The notes: a model not told the origin generated them from the sequence alone. A stretch of 29,148 nucleotides of DNA from Candidatus Woesearchaeota archaeon (GCA_016211095.1 JACQSW010000090.1:1-29148), one strand, 5' to 3'. Positions 7,781-17,312 are shown, counted from the stretch's first letter. Numbers and translations are program-made.

Positions 7781-7790
7781 TATTTAAACG
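7781..7790 (-). promoter_or_regulatory. Internal TATA box before rps12
   Basis: CGTTTAAATA on the minus strand in the 50-base gap between the nusA-like gene and rps12. Its spacing of about 35 bases to the ATG predicts a leaderless rps12-rps7 transcript, allowing ribosomal protein expression to be uncoupled from RNAP expression. Confidence 0.5.
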
Positions 7791-7804
7791 TTTCGGAAGC
7801 TTTT

Positions 7805-8209
7805 TTAGACGATTTTTACATCGAGATTGAAGTATCTCTTCATTAAATCGTGGAGTTTTTTAAGGTTTTGTTTATCTCTCCCGAACAGCATACCCTTTTC
7901 TTTATTATTGTTAGTCTTGATAAGTGCAACGCCTTCCTTGATTTCCACTTCGGCAATTATGGGTTTAATAATCCTTTTAAGAAATTCAGACGAATCCGGG
8001 CTGAATTCTATTACCTTTATTGACTTTTTTAGTAAGTTGCCAACTTTTTTTACGTGTGAGCCATTCTTGCCTAACGCTTTTGCCATCTCTCCTGATTGGA
8101 CAACAAAAACAAGTTGGCTGTTCTCGATGAAGCAATCTTTTACTTTAGCTTTTGTTACGTTTTCAAAAAAATTGATGTAACCTATAGTTTCTGCAGAATA
8201 CTCTATCAT
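7805..8209 (-). CDS. nusA: NusA-like KH-domain transcription factor
   Basis: 134 residues made only of the two KH domains of the archaeal NusA family, without the N-terminal and S1 domains of bacterial NusA. The first KH loop reads GKNGSHVKKVGNLL (about 44-57) and the second FGRDKQNLKKLHDLM (about 109-123), both variants of the GxxG nucleic-acid loop. Its place between rpl30e and rps12 is the standard archaeal one. The family is an RNA-binding factor linked to transcription elongation or termination; its exact archaeal role is not settled. Confidence 0.92.
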   Translation of the reverse strand: MIEYSAETIGYINFFENVTKAKVKDCFIENSQLVFVVQSGEMAKALGKNGSHVKKVGNLLKKSIKVIEFSPDSSEFLKRIIKPIIAEVEIKEGVALIKTNNNKEKGMLFGRDKQNLKKLHDLMKRYFNLDVKIV

Positions 8210-8214
8210 TTTTT

Positions 8215-8463
8215 TTAACAGCTTAAAACAGAAATACGGAAACCCTTCTTACAGATCATGCCTACTTCTTCATTTGGGATGCCAAGCTCTTCTATCGATG
8301 CGTTTGCAAGTTTTGCAAGATGCATTATCTCTGTTTTTGTTTTTTGTGGGCAGTTTGATGCCAAAAAAACTTTCTTCACTTTTCCAATCTTCAATTTTTT
8401 TATTGTTTCCTCACTTCCAATCGTTATTTTTTGCTCTTTAAGCACTTTTTTTAGATCGCTCAT
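8215..8463 (-). CDS. rpl30e: Large ribosomal subunit protein eL30
   Basis: 82 residues, shorter than the usual 95-105 of archaeal L30e. It shows the L7Ae/L30e fold hallmarks: an N-terminal helix, then KVKKVFLASNCPQKTKTEI (the VxxASNxP-K segment of RNA-contacting residues) and a C-terminal strand GMICKKGFRISVLSC. It overlaps the end of rpoA'' by 4 bases and lies 5 bases before the nusA-like gene, the classical archaeal arrangement. Confidence 0.93.
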   Translation of the reverse strand: MSDLKKVLKEQKITIGSEETIKKLKIGKVKKVFLASNCPQKTKTEIMHLAKLANASIEELGIPNEEVGMICKKGFRISVLSC

Positions 8464-9626
8464 TTCGGCTCTTCTCCTTCTTTCTTCATTTTTGTAACGA
8501 GGTTTGGCAACCCGGTGCCGAGTGGCACTGTTTGGTTTACCATAACGTTTTCTACAACTGAGTTGAGATGGTCAACTTCTCCGATAAGGCTTGCTTTTAC
8601 TAATTGGGGGATTGGTGTTTCGAAGCTTGCCCTTGCAAGCACGCTTTCTTTTTCGCCTGTTATCCCGCTTCTCGTTACTCCTTTTATTATTCCGCTGTTA
8701 GTTATTAGGTCTGCTATGAACATAATGTGCCTTATGTCGATGTCTAATGCTTGGTCTTTGATGACTTTTCCTGCCTCGTTCATTATGCTTTGCCTCGCTG
8801 CTTCTATGCCTAATACACTTGCAACTTCGAATATGTCGTTAGTGGTTGAGGTTGTACCGTCTACTTCTTTTATTTCTAAAACTTTTTTTAGGTTTGATCC
8901 GGCTGTTAGCAGGATAACTTCGTTCTCTTTCTTTATAGGGAGGATCTCAGTTATTCCCTCTATGCCTTTGATATGAATATCTTTTATTTTTTCTTTTAGG
9001 GCATAAACCGTTGGCAGCGTTAATTCTTCCTCTTTAGGCTTAGGTTTTATAATTAGGAGGTCATCTTTTAGGTTTACTTCAGCGCTTTTTAGCTCAGTCT
9101 TTAGGCTTTTTATGATTGTTAGGTCAGTGACCCCTATTTCCCTCATCCTTTTTTTGTTTAGCTCTATCTCTATGTTTAGCTTCATGATGTTTATTGAGAT
9201 TTTTGATATTACTTCTTTGAGTTTTATTTCTTTTATGAGGGAGATTATTTTTTCGAGGTGAGTTTCATCTTTGTTGTATGGTTCTTTGAGGTGGATCTCC
9301 ATGCTGGGGGTGCTGGCTTTTTTTCTTGCATCAAAAATTTCTATTAGCCTTGGAAGACCCAAGGTTATGTTTGCTTCAGCTACTCCCGCAAAGTGGAATG
9401 TTCTTAGGGTCATCTGTGTTCCTGGCTCTCCAAATGATTCAGCGGTTATTATCCCTATGGCTTCGCCAGGATTTATTTTTGCGTAAGAATATTTTTCTTC
9501 TAATCTTTTTATGACTTCTTTTAGCTGTTTTTGGTTGATTGGCCTTTTGGCGATAGCTTTTTTTAGGTTTTCAACTAATTTGCCCGGCAACCTGTTTTCG
9601 CATTCTTTTATTAAGTCTTCAGCCAT
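8460..9626 (-). CDS. rpoA2: DNA-directed RNA polymerase subunit A''
   Basis: 388 residues forming the C-terminal third of the beta'-like subunit. It holds the trigger-loop region: GEAIGIITAESFGEPGTQMTLRTFHFAGV (about 57-85) followed by the ANITLGLPRLIEIFDARK segment, and the jaw domain. C-terminal conserved part: IMNEAGKVIKDQALDIDIRHIMFIADLIT and GVTRSGITGEKESVLARASFE. It follows rpoA' with a 2-base gap. The separate A'/A'' genes are normal for archaea. Confidence 0.97.
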   Translation of the reverse strand: MAEDLIKECENRLPGKLVENLKKAIAKRPINQKQLKEVIKRLEEKYSYAKINPGEAIGIITAESFGEPGTQMTLRTFHFAGVAEANITLGLPRLIEIFDARKKASTPSMEIHLKEPYNKDETHLEKIISLIKEIKLKEVISKISINIMKLNIEIELNKKRMREIGVTDLTIIKSLKTELKSAEVNLKDDLLIIKPKPKEEELTLPTVYALKEKIKDIHIKGIEGITEILPIKKENEVILLTAGSNLKKVLEIKEVDGTTSTTNDIFEVASVLGIEAARQSIMNEAGKVIKDQALDIDIRHIMFIADLITNSGIIKGVTRSGITGEKESVLARASFETPIPQLVKASLIGEVDHLNSVVENVMVNQTVPLGTGLPNLVTKMKKEGEEPK

Positions 9627-9628
9627 CT

Positions 9629-12220
9629 TTATTCACCAACAACCTCATCTATTATTTTGTTAACGTCTATTGTGCCGTGTTCACTCTTTGATACGTCGAT
9701 GTTGTCATCTCCGTATCTGAATTGTATGATTGATTGGTTAGCGTCTCTTGTTGTGAAGTCGTACTCTATTTTTAGGTCTTGTAATGCATTAGCTAGCCTT
9801 CTGTAGAGGTATCCTGATTTTGGAGTTCTTAGGGCTGTATCCATAAGCGAGTCTCTTCCTGTCATTGCGTGGAAGAAAAATTCTATGGGGTTTAATCCTT
9901 TTTTGTAGCTGTGCCTTACGAATCCTCTTGCCGCCGGGCCCATGTCTCCTTCTTTGAATAAGGGCAATGTTCGGTCTTTGTATCCTTTATCTATTCTTTT
10001 TCCCCTTAATGCTTGCTGCCCTACTAGAGCTGCTGTCTGCGCTAAATTGAGGATGTTCCCCTTTGCACCTGAACGTGCCATGATAAGCGTGCTGTTTACT
10101 TCGTTGGAACTATGAGCAATCATGCTTCCCACTTTATTTCTTGTTTCGTTGAGTTTTTGCAATATCATTAATTCTAGGGTTTCTTCAATTGTTTTTCCAG
10201 GGTATGAGCTTAGTTGCCCCTTTCTGCATTTTGCGATTAATTTTTCAACTTCTTCTTCTGCTTCATTTATAGAAATTTTAACTTCTTTTGTTAAGTCTTC
10301 TGATAGGTCAGAGTCGGATGTTGTTGTTGTGAAACCCCTTTTTGTTAGGACTGCTATCCCTAAAGTGAATATTTTTCCTAGTAGGCTAACAGTTTTGTCC
10401 GCTCCGTAAAGCCGGTATATATCTCTTAGTAAACTTCCGCCACCTTCGCCTATTGTACTGACATCAATCACTCCTGATACGAGTTGACCGTCTTTTATTA
10501 CAACTTTTTCTCCATTTTTTGATTTGCCGACGAAGTCAAAGTCTTTTGGCAGCAATGCGCTAAATATTTCTTTTCCAGTTACTGTTTTTTTGAAGTTTTT
10601 GAATTTTTCCCACTCATCTATCCCTATGCTTACAAGAAGACTTATCGCTTCTTCTTTTGGGAACTCCATAACCTTGGTTAATAGGTAGTTACCTGATACT
10701 GAATCTTCTATGCAGCCCATTATGTTTAAGCCATGTTTTGGGCTTATTATTTGGGTTGGTACATTCATAAGGATGTCTGCTTCGGATTTAGCCTCTTCTG
10801 TTTGAGGTATGTGGAGATTCATTTCATCTCCGTCAAAGTCTGCGTTGTATGGTGCACAAATTGTTGGATTAAGCCTAAATGATTTCCCTGGCAGAACCCT
10901 AATTTTGTGGCACATAATTGACATTCTGTGAAGTGTTGGTTGCCTGTTAAAGATGGATATGTCCCCATCGATTAGGTGCCTTTCTACAACGCAACCGGGG
11001 GATAGTTCTTCAATAATTTGTTCATGTGTTTCTTTGCTTATCTTCTTCTTTTTTCCGTCCCCCATCCTGACGTAGTTTGCGCCGGGGTATTTCGTTGGCC
11101 CATTACTTACATACTCTTTTAATTTTTTTATGTTCCATTCTGTTACTCTTTCTGGAATAGTTAACTCCATTGCTACTTCCTTGGGGATTCCGACTTCATT
11201 GATTTCTATTTTTGGGTCGGGCGAGATTACTGTTCTTGCAGCGAAGTTAACTCTCTTTCCTGCAAGGTTGTGCCTGAATCTTCCTTCTTTGCTTTTTATC
11301 CTCTCACTTAACGTTTTTAGAGGCTGCCCTGATCTGTGTCTTGCTGGGGGCATTTGGCTTACTTCATTATTGAAGAAGGTTGTTATATGATATTGGAGTA
11401 GGTCCCACAAGTCTTCTACAATTATTTCAGGAGCTCCAGCATTTATGTTTTCGAATAGCCTTTGATTTATCCTTACTATGTCTCCAAGTTTGTGTGTTAA
11501 ATCGTCTTCTGCTCTTTCACCACTTTCGAGGGTGATTGACGGCCTAATTGTTACTGGAGGAATTGGGAGAACTGTGAGGATGCACCATTCTGGCCTTGCA
11601 TATTCAGGCTTAAATCCTAAGAAGTACATATCCTCTTCTGTTATTTTTTCAAATCTGGTTAGTATCTCTATTGTGTTGATTCTTTTGTTATCTTCTATGA
11701 AGTTTGTTGGTTTTTCTATTTTTACTGTGTATTGTTTTGCTTTGCAATGCGGGCATTTTTTAACATTTTTTAGTATATTAGCAATAGCTTTTACGCCTAT
11801 CCTGTAATGTTCAAGGCTTTCTCCTTCAAGCTTTTCTAGCCTGGCTTTATATTTTTGAATCTGTTTGTCATCCGCAAGTATTCTTGAACATTCTCTACAA
11901 GTGCTTTGCAAGACTTTGACGGTTACGTCCATATAATTTATGTGAACTATCGGCCTTGCTAGTTCTATGTATCCGAAATGGCCTATACATTCTTTTAGTT
12001 TTCCACCACAGGTTTTGCATCTTAAACCAGGGTCTATGACCCCTAACCTGATATCCATTAAACCGCCGTCGACCGGATACCCTTCTTTATCATAAAGTTC
12101 AGGAGTAACAATTTTGGCAGAAGCCATTTTCTTTACCATTTTTGAAGATAGCATCCCAAAAACTATTTTTCCAATTTTTTTCTCGTAGTATTGTACCATT
12201 TTTTTAGTATTTGTTCTCAA
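9629..12220 (-). CDS. rpoA1: DNA-directed RNA polymerase subunit A'
   Basis: Catalytic large subunit, N-terminal two thirds. It carries the zinc sites (CKTCGGKLKECIGHFG near 68-83; CRECS; CPHCKAKQ) and the active-site motif NADFDGDEMNLH near residues 455-468 whose aspartates bind the catalytic Mg2+. The bridge-helix region (GDMGPAARGFVRHSYKKGLNPIEFFFHAMTGRD) is near the C-terminus. The frame opens with TTG at 12220, inside the end of rpoB', but the ATG at 12199 (MVQYYEKKIGKIVFG) is a more typical A' start and lies just behind the rpoB' stop, so the true length is probably 856 rather than 863. Confidence 0.96.
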   Translation of the reverse strand: MRTNTKKMVQYYEKKIGKIVFGMLSSKMVKKMASAKIVTPELYDKEGYPVDGGLMDIRLGVIDPGLRCKTCGGKLKECIGHFGYIELARPIVHINYMDVTVKVLQSTCRECSRILADDKQIQKYKARLEKLEGESLEHYRIGVKAIANILKNVKKCPHCKAKQYTVKIEKPTNFIEDNKRINTIEILTRFEKITEEDMYFLGFKPEYARPEWCILTVLPIPPVTIRPSITLESGERAEDDLTHKLGDIVRINQRLFENINAGAPEIIVEDLWDLLQYHITTFFNNEVSQMPPARHRSGQPLKTLSERIKSKEGRFRHNLAGKRVNFAARTVISPDPKIEINEVGIPKEVAMELTIPERVTEWNIKKLKEYVSNGPTKYPGANYVRMGDGKKKKISKETHEQIIEELSPGCVVERHLIDGDISIFNRQPTLHRMSIMCHKIRVLPGKSFRLNPTICAPYNADFDGDEMNLHIPQTEEAKSEADILMNVPTQIISPKHGLNIMGCIEDSVSGNYLLTKVMEFPKEEAISLLVSIGIDEWEKFKNFKKTVTGKEIFSALLPKDFDFVGKSKNGEKVVIKDGQLVSGVIDVSTIGEGGGSLLRDIYRLYGADKTVSLLGKIFTLGIAVLTKRGFTTTTSDSDLSEDLTKEVKISINEAEEEVEKLIAKCRKGQLSSYPGKTIEETLELMILQKLNETRNKVGSMIAHSSNEVNSTLIMARSGAKGNILNLAQTAALVGQQALRGKRIDKGYKDRTLPLFKEGDMGPAARGFVRHSYKKGLNPIEFFFHAMTGRDSLMDTALRTPKSGYLYRRLANALQDLKIEYDFTTRDANQSIIQFRYGDDNIDVSKSEHGTIDVNKIIDEVVGE

Positions 12221-14006
12221 GTTTTACTTGAGGGTATATGCATAGTGATCTTAATTCGTCGTATAATAGTTTGAAAGCGTAGCTTATTTCTATAGGAGCG
12301 ATATCAACATTGCCTCCGCATTTTGGGCATGAGGGTTTCTTTTTGAAACTGTCATGTATCGCTAGCATTCCACATTTTTCGCACACATAAACTTCAGTTC
12401 TGTCTGAGTCAAATCTTTCTTTTAGCAATAATGACGCTCCATGAGCAACAAAGCAGTCTTTTTCCATTTCTCCAAGCCTTAATCCTCCGCCTTTGCTTCT
12501 CCCTTCAATTGGCTGCCTTGTTAGGAGCTGTATCCTTCCAGCTGCCCTTGCGTGCAATTTGTTAGCTACCATGTGCTTAAGTTTTAAGTAGTACATATTT
12601 CCGACGAAGATATTTGCTTCGAATTCTTCTCCGGTTATTCCGTTGTACATCCTTTCTGTTCCGTTCTCTCTGAATCCGCGTTCGAGAAGTTCTTTTCTTA
12701 GATCTGTTTCTGCTTCTGCGCTGAAGACGCTTCCGTTAACGAATCTTCCGCTTAGCGCACCAACTTTTCCTGCTATTATTTCGATTAAGTGTGAGATTGT
12801 CATCCTGTTTGGGATGCAGTGTGGTGAGAAGATTATGTCAGGGGTTATTCCAGCTGCGGTGAATGGCATGTCTTCTTGTGGGATTATTGCCCCTATTACT
12901 CCTTTTTGTCCGTGTCTCGATGCAAATTTGTCGCCTACTTCAGGAGTTCTTTGGTCTCTTATTCTTATTTGGATTAGTTTGTTGCCTTCCTCGTTTTCTG
13001 TGAGTACGACCATGTCGACTACACCTTTTTCTCCTTGCCGAATTGTGACCGAGCTTTCTCTTCTGATGTTTGCGGCGATGCTGAATTCTTCAAGCTCTCC
13101 GAGGAATCTTGGTGGAGATGTTTTTCCGATTATGACATTTCCTTCTTCTACTACTGCTTCTGGGAAGATTATTCCATCATCTTCAAGTAGTTTGTAATCT
13201 TCTTCTAGGCGGTAGCCCTTTACTTCTTTGTCAGGTATCCCTATTTCGTCGATTAGCCCCCCTTGATATCTTAATTCGTCAACGCTGTATGGCCTAAAGT
13301 AGAATGATCTGGCAAGCCCTCTTTTGACTGATCCCTCGTTTAGGATTATTGCATCTTGCATGTTGTATCCTTCATGGCTCATTAGGGCTATTACGATGTT
13401 CTGCCCTGATGGGTGTTTATCATATTTGCATACTTCATGCATGAATGATTGAACTATTGGAACTTGAGGGTATTGGAGAACGCTGACATCGGTGTCCATT
13501 CTTAGTAGGTAATTGCTTGCGTATAGCCCTAATGCTTGTTTTTGTGTTTTTGATCCCCTGTTTAGCCTTGAAGACTGCCCGAAATTTGCGTAAGGGACGA
13601 GAGAGGTTACAATTCCAAGAATTGTTATTGGGCTGATTTCGAGGTGGGTGTGTTCTTTTGTGACATATTTATCGGCTAATGCTACATAGGCATCTTCTTC
13701 TTCGCTTGCGTCGAGGTACTCAACTATGCCTTGGTCTTCGAGGTCTTTCCAACTTAATTTTCCTTCTTTGAGAAGTTTGAGGTGTTCCTCTTTTAATTTT
13801 GGAACGCCGTCTTCAACTATGATTAGGGGCCTTCGAGCTCTGCCTGTCCCGGTTGTTATGTGTATGTCATTTAGCTTTTTTTCAAAAGATATGTTTAGGA
13901 GGGGAGGTATTCTTTGTTTTCTTCTTTCGCTCTTTACCGTTTTGACAAATTCTTCAGGGTTTTCTACTGTTCCAACAAATTTTTCGTTTATGAATACGTC
14001 AGCCAT
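12204..14006 (-). CDS. rpoB1: DNA-directed RNA polymerase subunit B' (C-terminal half of B)
   Basis: 600 residues. Conserved blocks: NIVIALMSHEGYNMQDAIILNEGS (hybrid-binding region), VGDKFASRHGQKGVIGAI (the KxxxRHGQKG block contacting the RNA-DNA hybrid), GGGLRLGEMEKDCFVAHGAS, and a C-terminal zinc ribbon (CEKCGML...CPKCGG). The B subunit is split as in methanogens and several other archaea: B'' precedes it with only 2 bases between stop and start, so the halves are made from one message and assemble. Confidence 0.97.
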   Translation of the reverse strand: MADVFINEKFVGTVENPEEFVKTVKSERRKQRIPPLLNISFEKKLNDIHITTGTGRARRPLIIVEDGVPKLKEEHLKLLKEGKLSWKDLEDQGIVEYLDASEEEDAYVALADKYVTKEHTHLEISPITILGIVTSLVPYANFGQSSRLNRGSKTQKQALGLYASNYLLRMDTDVSVLQYPQVPIVQSFMHEVCKYDKHPSGQNIVIALMSHEGYNMQDAIILNEGSVKRGLARSFYFRPYSVDELRYQGGLIDEIGIPDKEVKGYRLEEDYKLLEDDGIIFPEAVVEEGNVIIGKTSPPRFLGELEEFSIAANIRRESSVTIRQGEKGVVDMVVLTENEEGNKLIQIRIRDQRTPEVGDKFASRHGQKGVIGAIIPQEDMPFTAAGITPDIIFSPHCIPNRMTISHLIEIIAGKVGALSGRFVNGSVFSAEAETDLRKELLERGFRENGTERMYNGITGEEFEANIFVGNMYYLKLKHMVANKLHARAAGRIQLLTRQPIEGRSKGGGLRLGEMEKDCFVAHGASLLLKERFDSDRTEVYVCEKCGMLAIHDSFKKKPSCPKCGGNVDIAPIEISYAFKLLYDELRSLCIYPQVKLENKY

Positions 14007-14008
14007 TT

Positions 14009-16996
14009 TTATTTGAGTTTTAATCCAACCCCTTCAAGTATTTTTTTAGCTCTGTCTTCAGGTATTTCGTCTTGAGTTATTTGGCAAAGCATGCTCAAGT
14101 TTTTTCTTAAACCAATCGGTGTTCCTTCAGGAGTTTCTATTGGGCAATTATGGGTGATGAAGCCATTTGCTATAAATGAATGAGTATTTTCCGCTGTAGT
14201 GAAATCCCTCACATCATCCAAATCCTCGACTTCTTTACACACTATTTTTTCCCATACCGCCCCAGAAGCCCCCAGTTTAGACTCTTTTAGCCATACATCA
14301 TAAGGCAGTAACATGTTTTGAGAAAGCCTTGTATTTTCATATTTGGAAGGCTCAAAAAGCCACCCCTGCACAACCCTATAATTAAGATTTAAAATAGCCG
14401 AAATTTTCTTAGGCTTAACGCCGCCTTTATACAATTTTTTTGCTTCATTTTTTAGGTTGATTCTCTTGTTGACGGCGAAATCGTGTAGCCTTAGCCACTC
14501 CCCAATATAATTTGCTTCCCTCTCTTTTTGTATGCAATACCTGTATCCTATCCTCGTTAATAGGGTTTTAATATTCTTTTGAGATTTTCCAAAAATAATT
14601 TCGCATTTTAGCATAGTTGAGCCATCTTTTCTTAGATAGTCTTCCTTAAGGCGTATATTTTTGATAACGAATCCAAACTCGCCGAATAATTTCTTAATGT
14701 CTTGGGAAAATTTAATGATATTCTCTTTCATATCGGCTCTTTTGTGGAATATTAGGCTGTCAATATGCAGTTTAGAACCGGATTTTCTGTCTATTCTTTT
14801 AGTAAATCTTGGCTTAGGGCCATCTCCGCCAAGCAAAGCGGCTAAAAATTCCCTTTTCGCAGACAGGCTTGCTTTAAGGACCCAACTAGGAAGTTCGACA
14901 TTAACATCAGTTTTTTTACCAACAGGTGCGCCACTACAAACTAGCAAAGCATGTAAGGCCCCACCTTTACTTAACATAAAAGTTTTATAATTCACTATCT
15001 TATCCCCTATTTTTATTCTTGTGTGTTTTTCCATTATTTTCGAAGGCTCAAAGCCCAATAATCTTATATCGTTGGCTATTGCTTCAGCATCTTCTTTAGT
15101 TCCGCAATAAAACTCTAAATTATTTTTTCCGCAATGCCCATCAGAAAAGATGTGCCCTAATAACCTAGCTACTATTTCAATCTTATAGTTGTTTATTGTA
15201 AAAGGGATAAGTTCGTTGGTTTTCAATTGCTTAATGTAATGCTTGAATCTGTTTGGATAATTTTTTACAAGATTCTCTTCGCTTACAATAGCCAAGCCAA
15301 GATTATTTGTTGGAAGCTGAGGCAGTTCGGTACCGTCTAGAGCAGGGTAAACAGCAACCTTATCCCCTGCTTTTAGCTTTGAGGCATCGGTCCATCCGTT
15401 TTCTGTATAGAAAGGATGGTCTTCGGTGGCGGTTACCTCTCTACCACTTTCAGAGATTAATTTGTAAACTTTTTTGCCCATAAGTTTTGGATTTGAGGTA
15501 TAGTAATTAGATATTGAGGAAGACCTTAAACTTTTAGTGGCACTATCAAAACTGCTAACCTTGTGATGACTCCAGCAATTCTGCAATAATTCTAAGGTTC
15601 GATGAGAATATTTATCAGCTAATAACACGCGAGTGTCTTTCTTTAAGCATAACCGCCCCCAATGGGTCGGGTGCAGTTCCCTTGCTTCGAAGTTTTCTTG
15701 TGAAGCTGATAGCATTGAGACAACTCTTTGCAGGTGTGAGGTAGTTGCTAGGAAGTTTATTCTATCAATATTTTGGCTTATTCCTTTTCTTCCACCAACC
15801 CATGACCCTGTTGCCATTGCGCTTTTTATTCGGGAACTGAGTAGTTTGTCCCTTATGATTATCCTTACTGATTGGAATTTGCCTCTTTTGACTAGCCTTT
15901 GGAAGTTGTATATTATGTCGTTTACTAGCAATCTCATGTTTACTCGTAGCAAGTCTGCAAGTAAGTCACCGCTGAGTTTCAGTTTTTTGTTTTTGTAATG
16001 GTCCTTGTCAGGTATGGTCACATTCCTTTTGGAGACCCTTAACATTTTTTTCATTACCTTGCATAAATTGTAAGCCTTGTATAATCTTTCTTTTGGGGTG
16101 ATGCCTATGTGTGGAAGCAGATAGAGGTCAAGTTGTTCAAGTGTTTTTTCTTCTTTAAACTCTTTTGGCTGCAGCATGCCTGCTTTTTTAGATAAGAACT
16201 CAACTGCTTGATTTACTGTCCTTAAGTCTATAGAATTGTAAAGGTTTATGTAGACTTCGTCGTATTCTTCGCCTTCTTCGCAGACCAGATTCATTATTTC
16301 TTGATCTGTTGTTAGCCCCAAGGCTTTTATTACTGCGATTATGGGTATCTTTTTGAATCTAGTGAATGAGATGTAGATTATGCCATCCTTCATTTGTTCT
16401 ATCAAATGGGGTATGCTGTATGAACCTTTTTGTGAGAATAATTTTGCTGTGTAAGGGCTCGGCCCAGTCAAGTTTTTTTGTATAAAAACTTTATTTGTTA
16501 CTAAGTCTTCTACAGTTATTAATACCCTTTCGTTTCCGTTAAGAATAAAATATCCTCCTGGATCAGTTGGGTCTTCTCCGTATTTTATAAGTTCCTCTTC
16601 GTTTAATTCGCTTAGGTGGCACAATTTTGATTTAAGCATGACAGGTAGTTTGCCTATTTGTGCGTTAAAGGATTCTCGCGCTACACCGTCAGAGTATGTA
16701 CTTACGTCAAGTTGCATTGGCGCAGAATAAGTTAACTTTCTTAGTCTCGCTTCTATAGGGAAAATCTTTTTTGTTGAGCCATCAGCTTCAATTAGCTGCG
16801 GCTTGTTTATTGTTATATTATCAAATCTTATTTTGAAGTCTTGCATCTCTGGAGGGATTATTGTTGGAACAATATCTCCTACTTCGTTTACGATTTGTTG
16901 TACTTCCCTGCTTATGAATTTGTTAAATGATTTGATGTTGGACTCTATGAAGGAGTGCTCTTCAAAGTATTTTTTAACTAATAATTCTTTAGTCAT
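14009..16996 (-). CDS. rpoB2: DNA-directed RNA polymerase subunit B'' with intein
   Basis: 995 residues encoded, of which 494 remain after removal of a 501-residue intein (residues 450-950). The extein has the B'' lobe and protrusion: GGYFILNGNERVLITVEDL (GxFIINGxERVxxxQE block), the RVSKRNVTIPDKDHYKNKKLKLSGDL segment and LQRVVSMLSASQENFEARELHPTHWGRL. The C-extein CPIETPEGTPIGLRKNL is the catalytic-site-near PxETPEGxxxGL block. Splicing is therefore needed to build the subunit. It starts at ATG 16996, overlapping the 3' end of rpoH by 8 bases. Confidence 0.96.
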   Translation of the reverse strand: MTKELLVKKYFEEHSFIESNIKSFNKFISREVQQIVNEVGDIVPTIIPPEMQDFKIRFDNITINKPQLIEADGSTKKIFPIEARLRKLTYSAPMQLDVSTYSDGVARESFNAQIGKLPVMLKSKLCHLSELNEEELIKYGEDPTDPGGYFILNGNERVLITVEDLVTNKVFIQKNLTGPSPYTAKLFSQKGSYSIPHLIEQMKDGIIYISFTRFKKIPIIAVIKALGLTTDQEIMNLVCEEGEEYDEVYINLYNSIDLRTVNQAVEFLSKKAGMLQPKEFKEEKTLEQLDLYLLPHIGITPKERLYKAYNLCKVMKKMLRVSKRNVTIPDKDHYKNKKLKLSGDLLADLLRVNMRLLVNDIIYNFQRLVKRGKFQSVRIIIRDKLLSSRIKSAMATGSWVGGRKGISQNIDRINFLATTSHLQRVVSMLSASQENFEARELHPTHWGRLCLKKDTRVLLADKYSHRTLELLQNCWSHHKVSSFDSATKSLRSSSISNYYTSNPKLMGKKVYKLISESGREVTATEDHPFYTENGWTDASKLKAGDKVAVYPALDGTELPQLPTNNLGLAIVSEENLVKNYPNRFKHYIKQLKTNELIPFTINNYKIEIVARLLGHIFSDGHCGKNNLEFYCGTKEDAEAIANDIRLLGFEPSKIMEKHTRIKIGDKIVNYKTFMLSKGGALHALLVCSGAPVGKKTDVNVELPSWVLKASLSAKREFLAALLGGDGPKPRFTKRIDRKSGSKLHIDSLIFHKRADMKENIIKFSQDIKKLFGEFGFVIKNIRLKEDYLRKDGSTMLKCEIIFGKSQKNIKTLLTRIGYRYCIQKEREANYIGEWLRLHDFAVNKRINLKNEAKKLYKGGVKPKKISAILNLNYRVVQGWLFEPSKYENTRLSQNMLLPYDVWLKESKLGASGAVWEKIVCKEVEDLDDVRDFTTAENTHSFIANGFITHNCPIETPEGTPIGLRKNLSMLCQITQDEIPEDRAKKILEGVGLKLK
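14147..15649 (-). mobile_element. LAGLIDADG intein in rpoB''
   Basis: A 501-residue protein intron between HWGRL and CPIETPEG. Block A begins with catalytic Cys1 (CLKKDTRVLL), block B is TATEDHPF (T73-xx-H variant, H78), and the C-terminal blocks read DFTTAENTHSFIANGFITHN followed by Cys+1, giving the standard penultimate His, terminal Asn and nucleophile. Between them lies a LAGLIDADG homing endonuclease with motifs LLGHIFSDG (163-171) and LAALLGGDG (269-277), each ending with the catalytic acidic residue, so nuclease activity may still be intact. The frame is open and all splice residues are present, so it is probably functional. It interrupts one of the most conserved sites of the polymerase. 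Confidence 0.93.
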
Positions 16997-17222
16997 TTAG
17001 AACCACCCTAAAGAAATCGGATTTGCCTGTTGTTGGGCTTATTCGCGTTATTTTTATTACGTCGCCAGGATTAACGTTTAATTCTTTTATTGCTGGATCG
17101 CTCTTCAAAATTTTTGGCAATTGCCTTAATGCAACGTTATACTTTTCTAATACTTCTTGGATTTCTTTTTCGTCCAGTTTTGTGTGTTTTGGCACCAAAA
17201 TGTGTTCTTGTTCTTTTCCCAT
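16989..17222 (-). CDS. rpoH: DNA-directed RNA polymerase subunit H (Rpb5-like)
   Basis: 77 residues from ATG 17222 (MGKEQEHILVPKHTKLDEKE). It matches the compact archaeal subunit H, equal to the C-terminal assembly domain of eukaryotic Rpb5: HILVPKH at the start, then LPKILKSDPAIKELNVNPGDVIKITRISPTTGKSDFFRVV. The frame stays open upstream to 17282, but that part is the 3' end of the tRNA-Lys gene, so the longer start is rejected. It is the first gene of the RNAP operon; TTTAAAAG at 17245-17252, about 29 bases upstream, may act as its TATA, otherwise it is read through from the tRNAs. Confidence 0.95.
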   Translation of the reverse strand: MGKEQEHILVPKHTKLDEKEIQEVLEKYNVALRQLPKILKSDPAIKELNVNPGDVIKITRISPTTGKSDFFRVVLND

Positions 17223-17287
17223 TTTGTTTCTTTTCTCTCTTTTTCTTTTAAAGGACCGGACGGGATTTGAACCCGCGACCACCTGAT

Positions 17288-17305
17288 ATCTTCTTTTTTT
17301 GAAGT
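17288..17305 (-). other. 18-nt tRNA-Lys intron at position 37/38
   Basis: ACTTC-A7-GAAGAT forms a 4-bp CTTC/GAAG helix with a seven-A loop, flanked by three-base bulges on each side, a relaxed bulge-helix motif for the archaeal splicing endonuclease. The position next to the anticodon is the canonical one for archaeal tRNA introns. The size is near the lower limit for such introns. Confidence 0.65.
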
Positions 17306-17312
17306 TAAAAGT

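Noticed and set aside
12643..13197. 184-residue plus-strand frame opposite rpoB'
   Set aside because: It is antisense to highly conserved polymerase sequence, Ser-rich as expected of a mirrored frame, with no promoter.
16989..17282. Longer rpoH start at 17282
   Set aside because: The extra 20 residues are the translation of the tRNA-Lys 3' end; ATG 17222 gives the standard family N-terminus.
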